A stretch of 64,000 nucleotides of DNA from Sphingopyxis italica (GCF_011926545.1 NZ_JAATIT010000004.1:1-64000), one strand, 5' to 3'; shown: positions 1-8,769, counted from the stretch's first letter. Notes: generated by a model from the letters alone, not told the origin. A program made the numbers and translations.

Positions 1-285
1 TCGTTGTGCCGCCGAGTAATAAATCCGCTGACGCTGCTTCATCCTCACACTCCTCCTCAAAGAATGAAGTGTTGCGGCGATCCGTTGAACCCACCATCGA
101 TTGCGGACATTGGCCCTTCATTTTTTGCTCGCTATAGTCGATCTGGGTATTCGGGAGTGTTACAGATGGGCTTGTCCCGAGCGATAATTGACTGGACGGA
201 CGGTATCGCGGCCCAGGGAGTCAGTTCGAGGGGGCTTTTATTTTTCCCGATGCTTCCTTGGATGCTGGTCGCTGCTCACCGAAGT

Positions 286-489
286 ATGATGACCATCATA
301 GTCGCAAGCATTTTGTCACTGGCGACGCTCGCCTTTGTCACTTGGCGCTATTTTGTCGTGATGAAGGCGCAAGCGGTCAAAAATGACCGTGCATACGACG
401 AAGATGGGAAATTCAAGTTGGCATCCGAATATCACCAGTCCGAAAGTGCAACGGCGGCGGCCGAAAGGAAACGCGAAGGGCGACATTAG
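286..489 (+). CDS. hypothetical small membrane protein
   Basis: A possible 67-residue protein with one hydrophobic stretch (IIVASILSLATLAFVTW, about residues 4-20) followed by a charged tail rich in Lys, Glu and Arg, so a single-pass inner-membrane protein is conceivable. The frame stays open upstream almost to the window edge, with another ATG at 250 that would add 12 residues. No ribosome binding site is visible before either start. I do not recognise a family. The DNA here is less GC-rich than the genes that follow. I see nothing assignable in 1-285. Confidence 0.3.
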   Translation: MMTIIVASILSLATLAFVTWRYFVVMKAQAVKNDRAYDEDGKFKLASEYHQSESATAAAERKREGRH

Positions 490-565
490 GTTTGCCGCCC
501 GCGGTCTCAGCAGACCGGCTACTTCCGGATGACCGCTTCCCACCCCAAAACGGTCGCTGTCCCGC

Positions 566-2659
566 CTAAAGCCGCTCGGCCTGCACTACCGTGTCCGACG
601 CGCGCAGCGCCGACAGGATGCGCATCACATGCTGAACGTCGCGCACCTCGACGACGACGTCATAGGTGTGAAAGCCGCCCTCGCGGTTCGACAGCCGCAA
701 ATTTGTTATGTTCGCCATATTGGCCGCGAGGATCCCCGACATTTCGGCGAGCGTGCCGGGCTCGTTCAATATGACGATGCACAGCCGCGCATTGCCGCCC
801 TCGCTATCCTCCTGCCATCGAAGGTCGATCCAGTCGGCGTCGATGCCGTCGGCGAGGCTGGGGCAGTCGATGACATGCACCTCGATCCCCTCGCCCGGCC
901 GCGCGAGCCCGACGATGCGGTCGCCGGGCACCGGATGGCAGCAATCGGCGAGCTGATAGGCGACGCCGGGCGTCAGCCCCGCGATCGACACCGCCGCGCC
1001 CTGCACAAGCTTGCCGGGCTTGGTCTTCATCTCGGCGGTGATGCCGGGGACGAGCGCCTCGAGCACCGCATTGTCGGTGAGCCTTTGCTTGGCGATCGCG
1101 ACATAGAGCGCGGCATCGTCGTCGAGCTTCAGCCGTTCGCGCGCCGCGGCGCGGGCCTTGTCGCCGACCTTGTTGGGCAGGCGGGCGACCATCTCGTCAT
1201 ACATCGTGCGGCCCAGCGCGGCGAGTTCGACCTTTTCCTTCGAGCGGACATGGCGGCGGATCGCGGCGCGCGCCTTGCCGGTGACCGCGAAGCCGAGCCA
1301 CGCGGGCTGCGGTGTCTGTTTGTCCGACGACAGGATTTCGACGGTGTCGCCGTTCGACAGCTGGGTGCGCAGCGGGACGAGCCGGCCGTTGACCTTCGCG
1401 CCGACGGTGCGGTCGCCGAGCCCCGTATGCACGGCATAGGCGAAATCGACCGGGGTCGCGCCCTTCGGCAGCTGGTGCAGGCTGCCCTTTGGCGTGAAGG
1501 CGAAGATGCGGTCCTGATACATCGCGATGCGCGTGTTTTCGAGGAACTCCTCGGGATCGTGCGTCTGTTCGAGGATTTCGATGAGGTCGCGAATCCACCC
1601 CGCCTGCCCGTCGGGCGCGGAGCCCCCCTGCTTGTACGCCCAATGCGCGGCAAAACCGAATTCGGACTGCTGGTGCATGCCGAGGCTGCGGATCTGGATT
1701 TCGATCCGCATATTCTGCTGGTGCATGATCGTCGTGTGCAGCGACTTGTAGCCGTTGCGCTTCGGCGTCGAGATATAATCCTTGAAGCGGCCGGGGACCA
1801 TTTTCCATTTGCGGTGGAGCAGCCCCAGCGCGGCATAGCAGTCGGCATCGGTCGGGGTGACGATACGAAAGGCGATGATGTCGGTCACCTGCTCGAAACT
1901 GACGTGGCGCTCCTGCATCTTGCGCCAGATCGAATAGGGATGCTTCTCGCGCCCCGACACTTCGGCCTCGATCCCCGCGCCGGCGAGCAGCTCCTTGAAC
2001 TCGCGGCTGATCGCCGCGACCTTGTCCTTGCCGCCCGCGGTCAGCTTGGCGAGGCGGCCGGTGATCGTCGCATAGGCTTCGGGCTCGAGCTCGCTGAACG
2101 CGAGCAGCTGCATTTCGCGCATATATTCATACATGCCGATCCGCTCGGCGAGCGGCGCATAGATATCCATCGTCTCCTTGGCGATGCGGCGGCGCTTGTC
2201 GGGATTCTTGATGAAGTGCAGCGTGCGCATATTGTGCAGCCGGTCGGCGAGCTTGACGAGCAGCACGCGGATGTCGTCCGACATGGCGAGCAGGAATTTG
2301 CGCAGATTTTCCGCGGCGCGCTCATTCTCGGTCTGCGCCTCGATCTTCGAAAGCTTGGTCACGCCGTCGACCAGCCGCCCGACGTCGGCGCCGAACAATC
2401 GCTCGATCTCCTCGGGCGTCGTCAGCGTGTCCTCGAGCGTGTCGTGGAGCAGCGCGGTGACGATCGTCTCGCTGTCGAGGTGAAGATCGGTCAGGATGCC
2501 CGCGACCTCGACCGGATGGCTGAAATAGGGGTCGCCCGACGCGCGTTTCTGGCTGCCGTGCTTCTGGACGGTGAAGACATAGGCGCGGTTGAGCAGCGCC
2601 TCGTCGACGTCGGGATCATAAGCGCGCACGCGCTCGACAAGTTCATATTGCCTCAGCAT
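566..2659 (-). CDS. spoT: bifunctional (p)ppGpp synthetase/hydrolase (Rel/SpoT homologue)
   Basis: Makes and degrades the alarmone (p)ppGpp in the cytoplasm. Domains in order: N-terminal HD hydrolase (H72-D73 in HDTLED, preceded by FSHPV), synthetase domain with RFKD at 291-294 and GYKSLHT at 303-309, a TGS domain from about residue 385, and a C-terminal ACT domain. Both catalytic halves look intact, and the RFKD form of the synthetase loop is the one usual in bifunctional enzymes. The length of 697 residues is normal. I chose the ATG at 2659; an in-frame TTG three codons upstream is possible, and neither has a clear ribosome binding site. It is divergent from the glycosyltransferase gene. 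A single such enzyme is typical of alphaproteobacteria. Confidence 0.95.
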   Translation of the reverse strand: MLRQYELVERVRAYDPDVDEALLNRAYVFTVQKHGSQKRASGDPYFSHPVEVAGILTDLHLDSETIVTALLHDTLEDTLTTPEEIERLFGADVGRLVDGVTKLSKIEAQTENERAAENLRKFLLAMSDDIRVLLVKLADRLHNMRTLHFIKNPDKRRRIAKETMDIYAPLAERIGMYEYMREMQLLAFSELEPEAYATITGRLAKLTAGGKDKVAAISREFKELLAGAGIEAEVSGREKHPYSIWRKMQERHVSFEQVTDIIAFRIVTPTDADCYAALGLLHRKWKMVPGRFKDYISTPKRNGYKSLHTTIMHQQNMRIEIQIRSLGMHQQSEFGFAAHWAYKQGGSAPDGQAGWIRDLIEILEQTHDPEEFLENTRIAMYQDRIFAFTPKGSLHQLPKGATPVDFAYAVHTGLGDRTVGAKVNGRLVPLRTQLSNGDTVEILSSDKQTPQPAWLGFAVTGKARAAIRRHVRSKEKVELAALGRTMYDEMVARLPNKVGDKARAAARERLKLDDDAALYVAIAKQRLTDNAVLEALVPGITAEMKTKPGKLVQGAAVSIAGLTPGVAYQLADCCHPVPGDRIVGLARPGEGIEVHVIDCPSLADGIDADWIDLRWQEDSEGGNARLCIVILNEPGTLAEMSGILAANMANITNLRLSNREGGFHTYDVVVEVRDVQHVMRILSALRASDTVVQAERL

Positions 2660-2785
2660 CGGGTCCAATGTCGTTGATGGCAGGCTAATTGCAATGCGAA
2701 ATTTGTGTGCGCGGCGCCGAAGTCGTTAGCAACTTTGGTAAAGCCCGTTGGAAGCATCGTTCGTCGCGGGTAGGACGGCGCCAAG

Positions 2786-3670
2786 ATGGGGACCGAAACG
2801 CTCGATTCGACCACGCCGCCGCGGGTGTCGATGGTGATGCCCGTGCACAATGGTGCGCGCTGGCTTGCCGAGGCGATCGAGTCGGTCCTGACGCAGGATT
2901 TCGGCGATTTCGAGCTGATCCTGGTCGACGATGCGTCGCTCGATGGCTCGCCCGCGATCATGGCCGACGCGGCCGCGCGCGACCCGCGCGTGCGGCTGTT
3001 GCATCTCGACACCAATGTCGGCCTGCCCGCCGCGCTCAATCACGGCTTTGCGGCGGCGCGGAGCGAGCTGCACAGCTGGACCTCGGACGACAATCTGCTC
3101 CGGCCCACGATGCTGGCCCGCCTTGTCGCGGCGCTCGACGCGCGGCCCGATGCCGACATCGTCCATGCCGATTTCCTGTTGATCGACGATGCGGGCAATC
3201 AAATCGGCCGCACGCGCGTCGGCCCGGTCGATCGGCTGCTTCATGGCAACAATGTCGGCGCCTGTTTCCTCTATCGCGCGCGCGTGACCGAGGCGCTCGG
3301 CGGCTATGACACCGGGCTGTTCGGGGTCGAGGATTATGATTTCTGGCTGCGCGCCGCGCGGCAGTTCACCTTCGTCACGTTGCACGAGGATCTCTACCTC
3401 TATCGCAAGCATGGCGGCAGCCTGACGAGCCGGCGCGCCGAACATATCCAGGCGCTGACCGCCGCGATCGTCGAACGCGCGCTTCCCGACGCGCTTCCCG
3501 TGCGCAGCCGCAGCGAAATCCTGCTCGGGCTCGCGCTGCGCAGCCAGCACCGGTGGCGGTTCGACCTGGTGCGCCGGGCGTTTCGCGCCGATCCGGCGCA
3601 TGTCGCGGCGCAGCTGCCCGCGATCGCGCGCTGGTCGCTCGTCGTTGCGCGCAACCGCATCGCCGCCTGA
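2786..3670 (+). CDS. family 2 glycosyltransferase
   Basis: A GT-A fold glycosyltransferase of 294 residues that would transfer a sugar from an activated nucleotide donor to a surface polysaccharide or lipid acceptor; the acceptor cannot be inferred. The N-terminal motif VSMVMPVHNG, the LVDDASLDGS donor-site motif around residues 50-60, a second acidic motif in DIVHADFLL, and the late GVEDYDFWLR motif, which fits the catalytic ED region, are all present. There is no membrane segment. It stands alone between the divergent rel/spoT gene and an HxlR regulator, so context gives no pathway. Confidence 0.88.
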   Translation: MGTETLDSTTPPRVSMVMPVHNGARWLAEAIESVLTQDFGDFELILVDDASLDGSPAIMADAAARDPRVRLLHLDTNVGLPAALNHGFAAARSELHSWTSDDNLLRPTMLARLVAALDARPDADIVHADFLLIDDAGNQIGRTRVGPVDRLLHGNNVGACFLYRARVTEALGGYDTGLFGVEDYDFWLRAARQFTFVTLHEDLYLYRKHGGSLTSRRAEHIQALTAAIVERALPDALPVRSRSEILLGLALRSQHRWRFDLVRRAFRADPAHVAAQLPAIARWSLVVARNRIAA

Positions 3671-3768
3671 GCGGCGCACCGAAACGCCCTGCGCATTTGC
3701 GTTGCGAAATGCAACGGAGGCTCTATATTTTTTTGGCACGCGGGGGATTTTACGTTAGGGCATCGGTT

Positions 3769-4287
3769 ATGGGAAAATTACGCGAACTTCTGAACGACCT
3801 CGAGGGGGGCAATTGCGCCCTGCCGCTCGCGCTGGAGGCGATGGGCGAGCGATGGTCGTTCATGATCCTGCGCGCGGCGTTCAACGGCGTGCATCATTTC
3901 GAGGAATTTCAGCAGGAACTGAACATCGCGCGCAACATCTTGTCGAACCGGCTGTCGAAACTGGTCGACCATGGCATCATGGCGCGCGAGGTGATGGCCG
4001 AGGACCGGCGCAAGGTCCGCTATCAGCTCACCGAAAAGGGCATCGAACTGCTGCCGGCGATGATCGCGCTGCGCCAATGGGGCGAGAAATGGGGCGCGGG
4101 CGTGCCCTCGACCCCGGTGCTCGTCGATGCGCGCGACGAACAGCCGATCGGCCCCGTTACGCTCACCGCGCACGACGGCCGGGTGATCGGTTACAAGGAA
4201 TTGCTGTGGAAGCATCGTTCGGAACTGCAACCGCTGGGGCAGGCGCGCGTGCGCGCGGACAATCCGGCGGCGGTCGCGGCCGAATGA
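3769..4287 (+). CDS. HxlR-type winged-helix transcriptional regulator
   Basis: DNA-binding regulator of 172 residues. The HxlR hallmark near the N-terminus (ALEAMGERWSFMILRAAF) is followed by the recognition region (FQQELNIARNILSNRLSKL) and a wing ending DRRKVRYQLTEKG. The C-terminal third, after about residue 105, is longer than in the minimal family and has no motif I recognise. The frame is open upstream, but the ATG at 3769 begins the conserved part and sits downstream of an AT-rich stretch (ATATTTTTTTGG) that could hold the promoter. The inducer is unknown. Confidence 0.85.
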   Translation: MGKLRELLNDLEGGNCALPLALEAMGERWSFMILRAAFNGVHHFEEFQQELNIARNILSNRLSKLVDHGIMAREVMAEDRRKVRYQLTEKGIELLPAMIALRQWGEKWGAGVPSTPVLVDARDEQPIGPVTLTAHDGRVIGYKELLWKHRSELQPLGQARVRADNPAAVAAE

Positions 4288-4311
4288 CGCCCCCCACCGC
4301 CGTCCGCGATC

Positions 4312-5478
4312 ATGCGCGCGGCCACTGACATCGCCAAAAACGCACGGACTCTCATGCCGCTGTTTCGCCTGACGTCGCCGGGGCCCTTTTTTGATAATAA
4401 GGTCCGCGCCTTCTGGAATCTGCAGATATTGGGCTGGGCCGCGTGGCTCGGGCTGCGCGGGGTGTCGGGGCTCGCCAATGGGCAGGCCTTCACCTTTTTC
4501 ATTCCGCAGACGATTTCGGCGATCACCGGCTTTTCGCTGACGCTGATCCTGTCCGTCTGTTACCGCACGCTGATCAGTCGCCGCCCGCTCTTGATGTGGG
4601 GGGTCAGCTTCGGCCTCGCCGGCGTCGCGACCGCGCTCTGGGCCTTTATCGACGCGTGGGTCGCGCAGATCCAGAACCCGGCGAGCGAGGCGGGCTTCAC
4701 CAGCCTTCTGCTCGGCGCGATGTATATCGACGCGACCTCGCTCGCGGCCTGGTCGGCGCTCTATTTCGCGATCAACTATTTCCTCCAGCTCGAGGAACAG
4801 AATGACCGCGTGCTGCGGCTCGAGGCGCAGGCGGCGTCGGCGCAGCTCGCGATGCTGCGCTATCAGCTCAACCCGCATTTCCTGTTCAACACGCTCAACA
4901 GCATTTCGACGCTCGTGCTCCTGAAACAGGCCGAGCCCGCCAACGCGATGCTGTCGCGCCTCTCGGCGTTCCTGCGCTACACCCTCGCCAACGAGCCGAC
5001 CGCGCAGGTGACGCTGGCGCAGGAGATCGAGACGCTGAAGCTCTATCTCGACATCGAGAAGATGCGTTTCGAGGAGCGGCTACGCCCCCATTTCGCGATC
5101 GACCCCGCGGTTTCGCGCGCGCGTTTGCCGTCGCTTCTGCTCCAGCCTTTGATCGAAAACGCGATCAAATATGCGGTGACGCCGCAGGAGGACGGCGCCG
5201 ATATCACGATTTCCGCACAGCTGGCCGGTCAAAATGTCCGGATCACCGTGTCCGACACCGGCGCGGGATTGTCAGCCGACCCCTCGGACCCCACCACTGG
5301 CGTTGCAACGGAATCGACCGGTGTGGGTTTAGCCAACATCAGGGACCGGCTGGCGCAGGCTTTTGGCGACCAGCAACGGTTCGACGTCCATATGGGCGCT
5401 GATGGCGGATTCACGGTGGTGATCGAGTTTCCGTTCCAGCCCGACGGGCAAATGACGATTGGAACCGAACGCACATGA
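4312..5478 (+). CDS. LytS/YehU-type sensor histidine kinase
   Basis: Membrane sensor kinase of 388 residues. The N-terminal 150 residues hold about four hydrophobic segments without a recognisable extracellular sensor domain. The His_kinase (LytS) motif follows with the probable phospho-accepting H189 in YQLNPHFLFNTLNSI, then an HATPase domain with LLLQPLIENAIKYAV (N box) and DTGAGL plus GVGLANIRDRL (G boxes). It overlaps the LytTR response regulator by four bases (ATGA), so the two are translationally coupled and form a pair. An alternative ATG at 4354 would shorten the N-terminus by 14 residues. The signal sensed is unknown. Confidence 0.88.
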   Translation: MRAATDIAKNARTLMPLFRLTSPGPFFDNKVRAFWNLQILGWAAWLGLRGVSGLANGQAFTFFIPQTISAITGFSLTLILSVCYRTLISRRPLLMWGVSFGLAGVATALWAFIDAWVAQIQNPASEAGFTSLLLGAMYIDATSLAAWSALYFAINYFLQLEEQNDRVLRLEAQAASAQLAMLRYQLNPHFLFNTLNSISTLVLLKQAEPANAMLSRLSAFLRYTLANEPTAQVTLAQEIETLKLYLDIEKMRFEERLRPHFAIDPAVSRARLPSLLLQPLIENAIKYAVTPQEDGADITISAQLAGQNVRITVSDTGAGLSADPSDPTTGVATESTGVGLANIRDRLAQAFGDQQRFDVHMGADGGFTVVIEFPFQPDGQMTIGTERT

Positions 5479-6281
5479 CGATCAGAACCATCCTGGTGGA
5501 TGATGAAAAATTGGCGACCCAGGGCCTGCAACTCAGGCTCGAAGCGCATGGCGATGTCGAAATCGTCGACACCGCGCAGAACGGCCGCGAGGCCATCAGA
5601 AAGATCAAGACCCACAAACCCGACCTTGTTTTCCTCGACATCCAGATGCCGGGGTTCGACGGCTTTTCGGTGATCCAGGGGCTGATGGAGGTCGAGCCGC
5701 CGCTCGTCGTCTTCGTCACCGCCTATTCCGACCATGCGATCCGCGCGTTCGAAGCGCAGGCGGTCGACTATCTGGTGAAGCCGGTCGAGCCCGAGCGGCT
5801 GGCCGACGCGCTCGACCGTGTCCGCCAGCGCCTCACCGAAAAGCGCGGCGCCGCCGAGGTCGAACGGCTGAAGACCGTGCTCGCCGAAGTCGCGCCCGAA
5901 GCGGTCGAGGATTATGACGCCGAGACGCAGCCCGACGCGCACGCCGCCGACCGCTATGAAAAGATGATCAACATCAAGGATCGCGGCCAGATCTTCCGCG
6001 TCGACGTCGACAGCATCGAACGGATCGACGCCGCGGGCGACTATATGTGCATCTATACCGCCGACAACAGCCTGATCCTGCGCGAGACGATGAAGGACCT
6101 GGAAAAAAGGCTCGACCCGCGCAATTTCCAGCGCGTCCACCGCTCGACGATCGTCAATCTCAGCCAGGTCAAACAGGTGAAGCCGCACACCAACGGCGAA
6201 TGCTTCCTCGTGCTGGGCTCGGGCGCGCAGGTGAAGGTCAGCCGCAGCTATCGCGACGTGGTGGCGCGTTTCGTGCATTAA
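5475..6281 (+). CDS. LytTR-family response regulator
   Basis: DNA-binding response regulator of 268 residues. The receiver domain has acidic residues D9-D10, phosphoacceptor D55 in VFLDIQMPGF, and the conserved lysine in DYLVKPVEP. A linker of about 40 residues leads to a LytTR domain from about residue 165 (motifs RVHRSTIVNL and GECFLVLGSG). LytTR domains bind direct repeats upstream of target genes; none is obvious nearby. Its start overlaps the stop of the kinase gene, which supports a two-gene operon. Confidence 0.92.
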   Translation: MTIRTILVDDEKLATQGLQLRLEAHGDVEIVDTAQNGREAIRKIKTHKPDLVFLDIQMPGFDGFSVIQGLMEVEPPLVVFVTAYSDHAIRAFEAQAVDYLVKPVEPERLADALDRVRQRLTEKRGAAEVERLKTVLAEVAPEAVEDYDAETQPDAHAADRYEKMINIKDRGQIFRVDVDSIERIDAAGDYMCIYTADNSLILRETMKDLEKRLDPRNFQRVHRSTIVNLSQVKQVKPHTNGECFLVLGSGAQVKVSRSYRDVVARFVH

Positions 6282-6330
6282 GAAATCGGCTCGCACGAAG
6301 GCACGCCCCTTTCCAAACCCCGTTTACCCT

Positions 6331-6395
6331 GAGCTTGTCGACGGGCCGTTCTTTCCTTCGTGACGGCAAAGGAAGGACGGTGCTTCGACAAGCTC
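6331..6395. repeat. intergenic hairpin repeat (GAGCTTGTCGA element)
   Basis: Inverted arms GAGCTTGTCGA (6331-6341) and TCGACAAGCTC (6385-6395) are perfect complements. They enclose a second, imperfect pair, CCGTTCTTTCCTTCG against CAAAGGAAGGACGG. The whole folds into one long hairpin between the convergent LytTR and ribA genes. Elements with this core are, as far as I know, dispersed in many copies in sphingomonad genomes. It may also stop transcription, although no T-run follows the stem. Confidence 0.7.
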
Positions 6396-6463
6396 AGCAC
6401 TAACGGGATGAGAGGGTTCTTTGTGGCTTCGTGGCTTTGCGCGAGTCCAATCAGGAAGCGTAT

Positions 6464-7531
6464 CTAAAGCTGGTGCCCGGTCCTATCGCGCTTTGTCGCG
6501 AGATATTGTTCGTTATATTTGTTCGTCGGCAGCGCGAGCGGGATGCGCTCGACCACCTCGACGCCTTGCCTTTCCAGCCGCGCGACCTTTTCGGGATTGT
6601 TGGTCATCAGCCGGATGCGCGGAATCGCCAGCAGGTCGAGCATCCGCCCGGCGATCGCGAAATCGCGCGCCTCGACCGGAAAGCCGAGCCGCAAATTGGC
6701 GTCGACCGTGTCATAGCCCTGATCCTGCAACGCATAGGCGCGCAGCTTGTTGACGAGCCCGATCCCGCGGCCTTCCTGCCGCAGATAGAGCAGCACGCCC
6801 CACGGCGCGTCCCCCATCGCATGGAGCGCGGCGTGGAGCTGCGGCCCGCAATCGCATTTCAGGCTGCCGAGCACGTCGCCGGTCAGGCATTCGCTATGCA
6901 GGCGCACGACGGGCGGGCTCGCGTCGCGCTTGCCGATGATCAGCGCGACATGGTCCGACGCTTCCTCGGGCGAGCGGAAGGCGACGATTTCGGCGCTTTC
7001 GCTCGCTTCGACGGGTAGACGCGCGCGCGCCGCGACTTCGAGCCGCGCGGGATCGAGCAGCGCGGCGACGTCGCCCGCGCTGCATTCGGTCTCGGCATCG
7101 CCGGCCGCTTCGCGCACGAAGAAGGCGGGGAGCAGCCCGGCGTGGCGCGCCATCGTCATCGCCGCCGTCGCCGCCGCGTCGCCGCCGGTCGCGATCGTAT
7201 GAAAGGGCCCCTTGAGCGGATTGGCGAGATCGAGCGCCGGGTCGGCGATCGCGAGCGCCGCGGCGACCGTGCCGCCCGCGCCCGCGAGCCGCACCGGCCC
7301 CGGCGTCGCGGCGACGCGCTGGTTGGTGAGCTTGAGCGTCACCGCGCGCTCGCCCGAGAGGAGCATGTCATGGCCGGCGAATTCGGCGAGCGCCGCATCG
7401 CGCGCGCTTTCGACCGCGAGCAGGTCGAGCGCGCCTCCCGCGCCGCTCACCCGGAAGGGCCAGCCGCGCCGCAGCGCATCGATCGCGCGCGCCGCTCGCC
7501 GGGCGCCGCGATCCTCCGGCGCATCGCTCAA
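6464..7531 (-). CDS. ribA: GTP cyclohydrolase II
   Basis: First committed enzyme of riboflavin synthesis, opening the GTP ring to the diaminopyrimidinone phosphate. The C-terminal catalytic domain has the zinc cysteines in CLTGDVLGSLKCDCG and the motif LYLRQEGRGIGLVNKL. The N-terminal 150 residues are an extension that I recall from alphaproteobacterial RibA but that has no clear catalytic motifs. The frame runs upstream into the xthA gene; I place the start at a TTG at 7531-7529 that overlaps the xthA stop (TTGA), giving 355 residues. This start implies translational coupling and has no independent ribosome binding site, so the exact N-terminus is uncertain. Confidence 0.88.
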   Translation of the reverse strand: MSDAPEDRGARRAARAIDALRRGWPFRVSGAGGALDLLAVESARDAALAEFAGHDMLLSGERAVTLKLTNQRVAATPGPVRLAGAGGTVAAALAIADPALDLANPLKGPFHTIATGGDAAATAAMTMARHAGLLPAFFVREAAGDAETECSAGDVAALLDPARLEVAARARLPVEASESAEIVAFRSPEEASDHVALIIGKRDASPPVVRLHSECLTGDVLGSLKCDCGPQLHAALHAMGDAPWGVLLYLRQEGRGIGLVNKLRAYALQDQGYDTVDANLRLGFPVEARDFAIAGRMLDLLAIPRIRLMTNNPEKVARLERQGVEVVERIPLALPTNKYNEQYLATKRDRTGHQL

Positions 7532-8322
7532 AAGTCGAACTCGGTGATCAGCGGGATATGGTCCGACGGCCGTTCCCAGCTGCGCGCCGGCTGGACGATG
7601 CGGTGCGACACCGCTTTCGTCATCAGGTCGGGGGTGACCCACATATGGTCGAGCCGGCGCCCGCGGTTCGACGCCTGCCAATCTTTCGCGCGATAGCTCC
7701 ACCAAGTGTAGAGCGGCGTCGGCGCTTCGATGAAATGGCGCCCGAGATCGACCCAGTTCGACGCCGCCTGAAGCCGCGCGAGCGTTTCGACCTCGATCGG
7801 CGTGTGGCTGACGACGTCGAGCAGCGCCTTGTGGTTCCACACGTCGCTTTCGAGCGGCGCGACGTTGAAATCGCCCGTCAGCACGGTCGGCGTGCCGTTG
7901 AGCGCCCCCGACCATAGGGTCATGCGGCCGAAGAAATCGAGTTTCTGGCCGAATTTGGGATTGAGATCGCGGTCGGGAATGTCGCCGCCCGCGGGAATAT
8001 AAACATTGTCGAGCCGCACGCCCGACGGCAGCGTGACCCCGACGTGGCGCGCCTCGCCATTCGCCTGCCAATCATATTTGCGCACCTCGGCCAGCGGCAG
8101 CTTGCTGACGATCGCGACGCCGTGGTGCATCCGCTGGCCGTGGGTGACGATATGCTCATAGCCCAGCCGCCGGAACATTTCGGGCGGAAACAGGCCGCAT
8201 TCGACCTTGGTTTCCTGAAGGCAGAGAATGTCGGGAGCTTCTTCGCGCAGGAATTTCTCGACGATGCCGATGCGGGCGCGAACGCTGTTGATGTTCCACG
8301 ATGCGATGCTGGTGCGAGTCAT
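7528..8322 (-). CDS. xthA: exodeoxyribonuclease III (AP endonuclease)
   Basis: Cleaves 5' to abasic sites and trims 3' ends in base-excision repair. Family motifs are WNINSVRAR at the N-terminus, LQETKVE (metal-binding Glu), the catalytic Tyr region, GDFNVAP, RRLDHMWVTPDL and the terminal SDHIPLI (catalytic Asp-His). Length is 264 residues, as usual. The ATG at 8322 begins the conserved part; sequence upstream of it in frame lies in the intergenic palindrome and is not coding. The stop overlaps the ribA start. Confidence 0.93.
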   Translation of the reverse strand: MTRTSIASWNINSVRARIGIVEKFLREEAPDILCLQETKVECGLFPPEMFRRLGYEHIVTHGQRMHHGVAIVSKLPLAEVRKYDWQANGEARHVGVTLPSGVRLDNVYIPAGGDIPDRDLNPKFGQKLDFFGRMTLWSGALNGTPTVLTGDFNVAPLESDVWNHKALLDVVSHTPIEVETLARLQAASNWVDLGRHFIEAPTPLYTWWSYRAKDWQASNRGRRLDHMWVTPDLMTKAVSHRIVQPARSWERPSDHIPLITEFDF

Positions 8323-8367
8323 GCGGTCGGCTCTATCGGCGCGGAAGATTGTTCGCAATGCGATTGC

Positions 8368-8447
8368 GGCACCAGCCCGCTCCCCCACCCAGCCTCCCAA
8401 CAGCATATCCTGAAATGGGAGGCTGGGTGGGGGAGCGGGCTGGTGCC
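8368..8447. repeat. 32-bp perfect palindromic intergenic repeat
   Basis: Arms 8368-8399 and 8416-8447 are perfect reverse complements over 32 bases, separated by a 16-base loop. The left arm begins GGCACCAGCCCGCTCC. It lies just upstream of xthA on the minus strand and downstream of the RNA candidate. The size and C/G-rich arms suggest a REP/MITE-like mobile palindrome rather than a simple terminator, since no T-run follows on either strand. Confidence 0.85.
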
Positions 8448-8488
8448 GCCTGCCGCGTCAGCGGCAGAAAACGACACCGGACAAATTA

Positions 8489-8521
8489 AACCCCCGTCCC
8501 AGGGGCGGTGGAACGGGGGTT
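8489..8521 (-). terminator. Rho-independent terminator
   Basis: Stem AACCCCCGT / ACGGGGGTT (8513-8521 and 8489-8497) with a 15-base loop, followed on the minus strand by TAATTTG. It would end minus-strand transcripts that begin at lolA or at the structured RNA. The T-run is short, so efficiency is uncertain. The loop contains CACCGCCC, which is also the 3' arm of the RNA's closing stem, so the two folds compete. Confidence 0.6.
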
Positions 8522-8684
8522 CAAGGTCAGCGTTCGTCACGCTCTTGAATGAAGGTGCCGGGCAGCCCGGGAGGGGCAACAGGGGGAAACCCAAATCCGG
8601 GAGCCGTGTTGGCGCCTTCGAGAGTTGGAATAGACGGTCTTCCCTGTCGCCAAGCTGAACAAATGGCCGCCTTGAGCACCGCCC
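8503..8684 (-). ncRNA. candidate structured RNA, 6S-like rod
   Basis: Read on the minus strand, this 182-base stretch folds into one long rod. The closing stem is GGGCGGTG (8684-8677) with CACCGCCC (8510-8503), TCAAGG (8675-8670) with CCTTGA (8526-8521), and TCAGC (8658-8654) with GCTGA (8531-8527). A large asymmetric bubble follows (8625-8653 against about ten bases opposite). The terminal part pairs GAAGGCGCC with GGCACCTTC and then CCCGG with CCGGG. Closing stem, central bubble, terminal stem and length match the architecture of 6S RNA, which traps the housekeeping RNA polymerase. I cannot verify conserved 6S residues. No protein is encoded here. Confidence 0.42.
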
Positions 8685-8769
8685 TTGCAGTTCGTCGATA
8701 GACGGCGACGGTTGGTCCGGAAAGTGGCGCCGCCCCTCGCAACGAGCGGCGCCCATGCCGGCGAGCCGC

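Noticed and set aside
629..2677. Long open frame on the plus strand opposite the Rel/SpoT gene
   Set aside because: It mirrors the codon structure of the opposite gene and has no domain or ribosome binding site. GC-rich DNA produces such frames routinely.
6464..8071. RibA read as a 535-residue protein
   Set aside because: The N-terminal 180 residues are xthA in another frame, so they cannot be a real domain.
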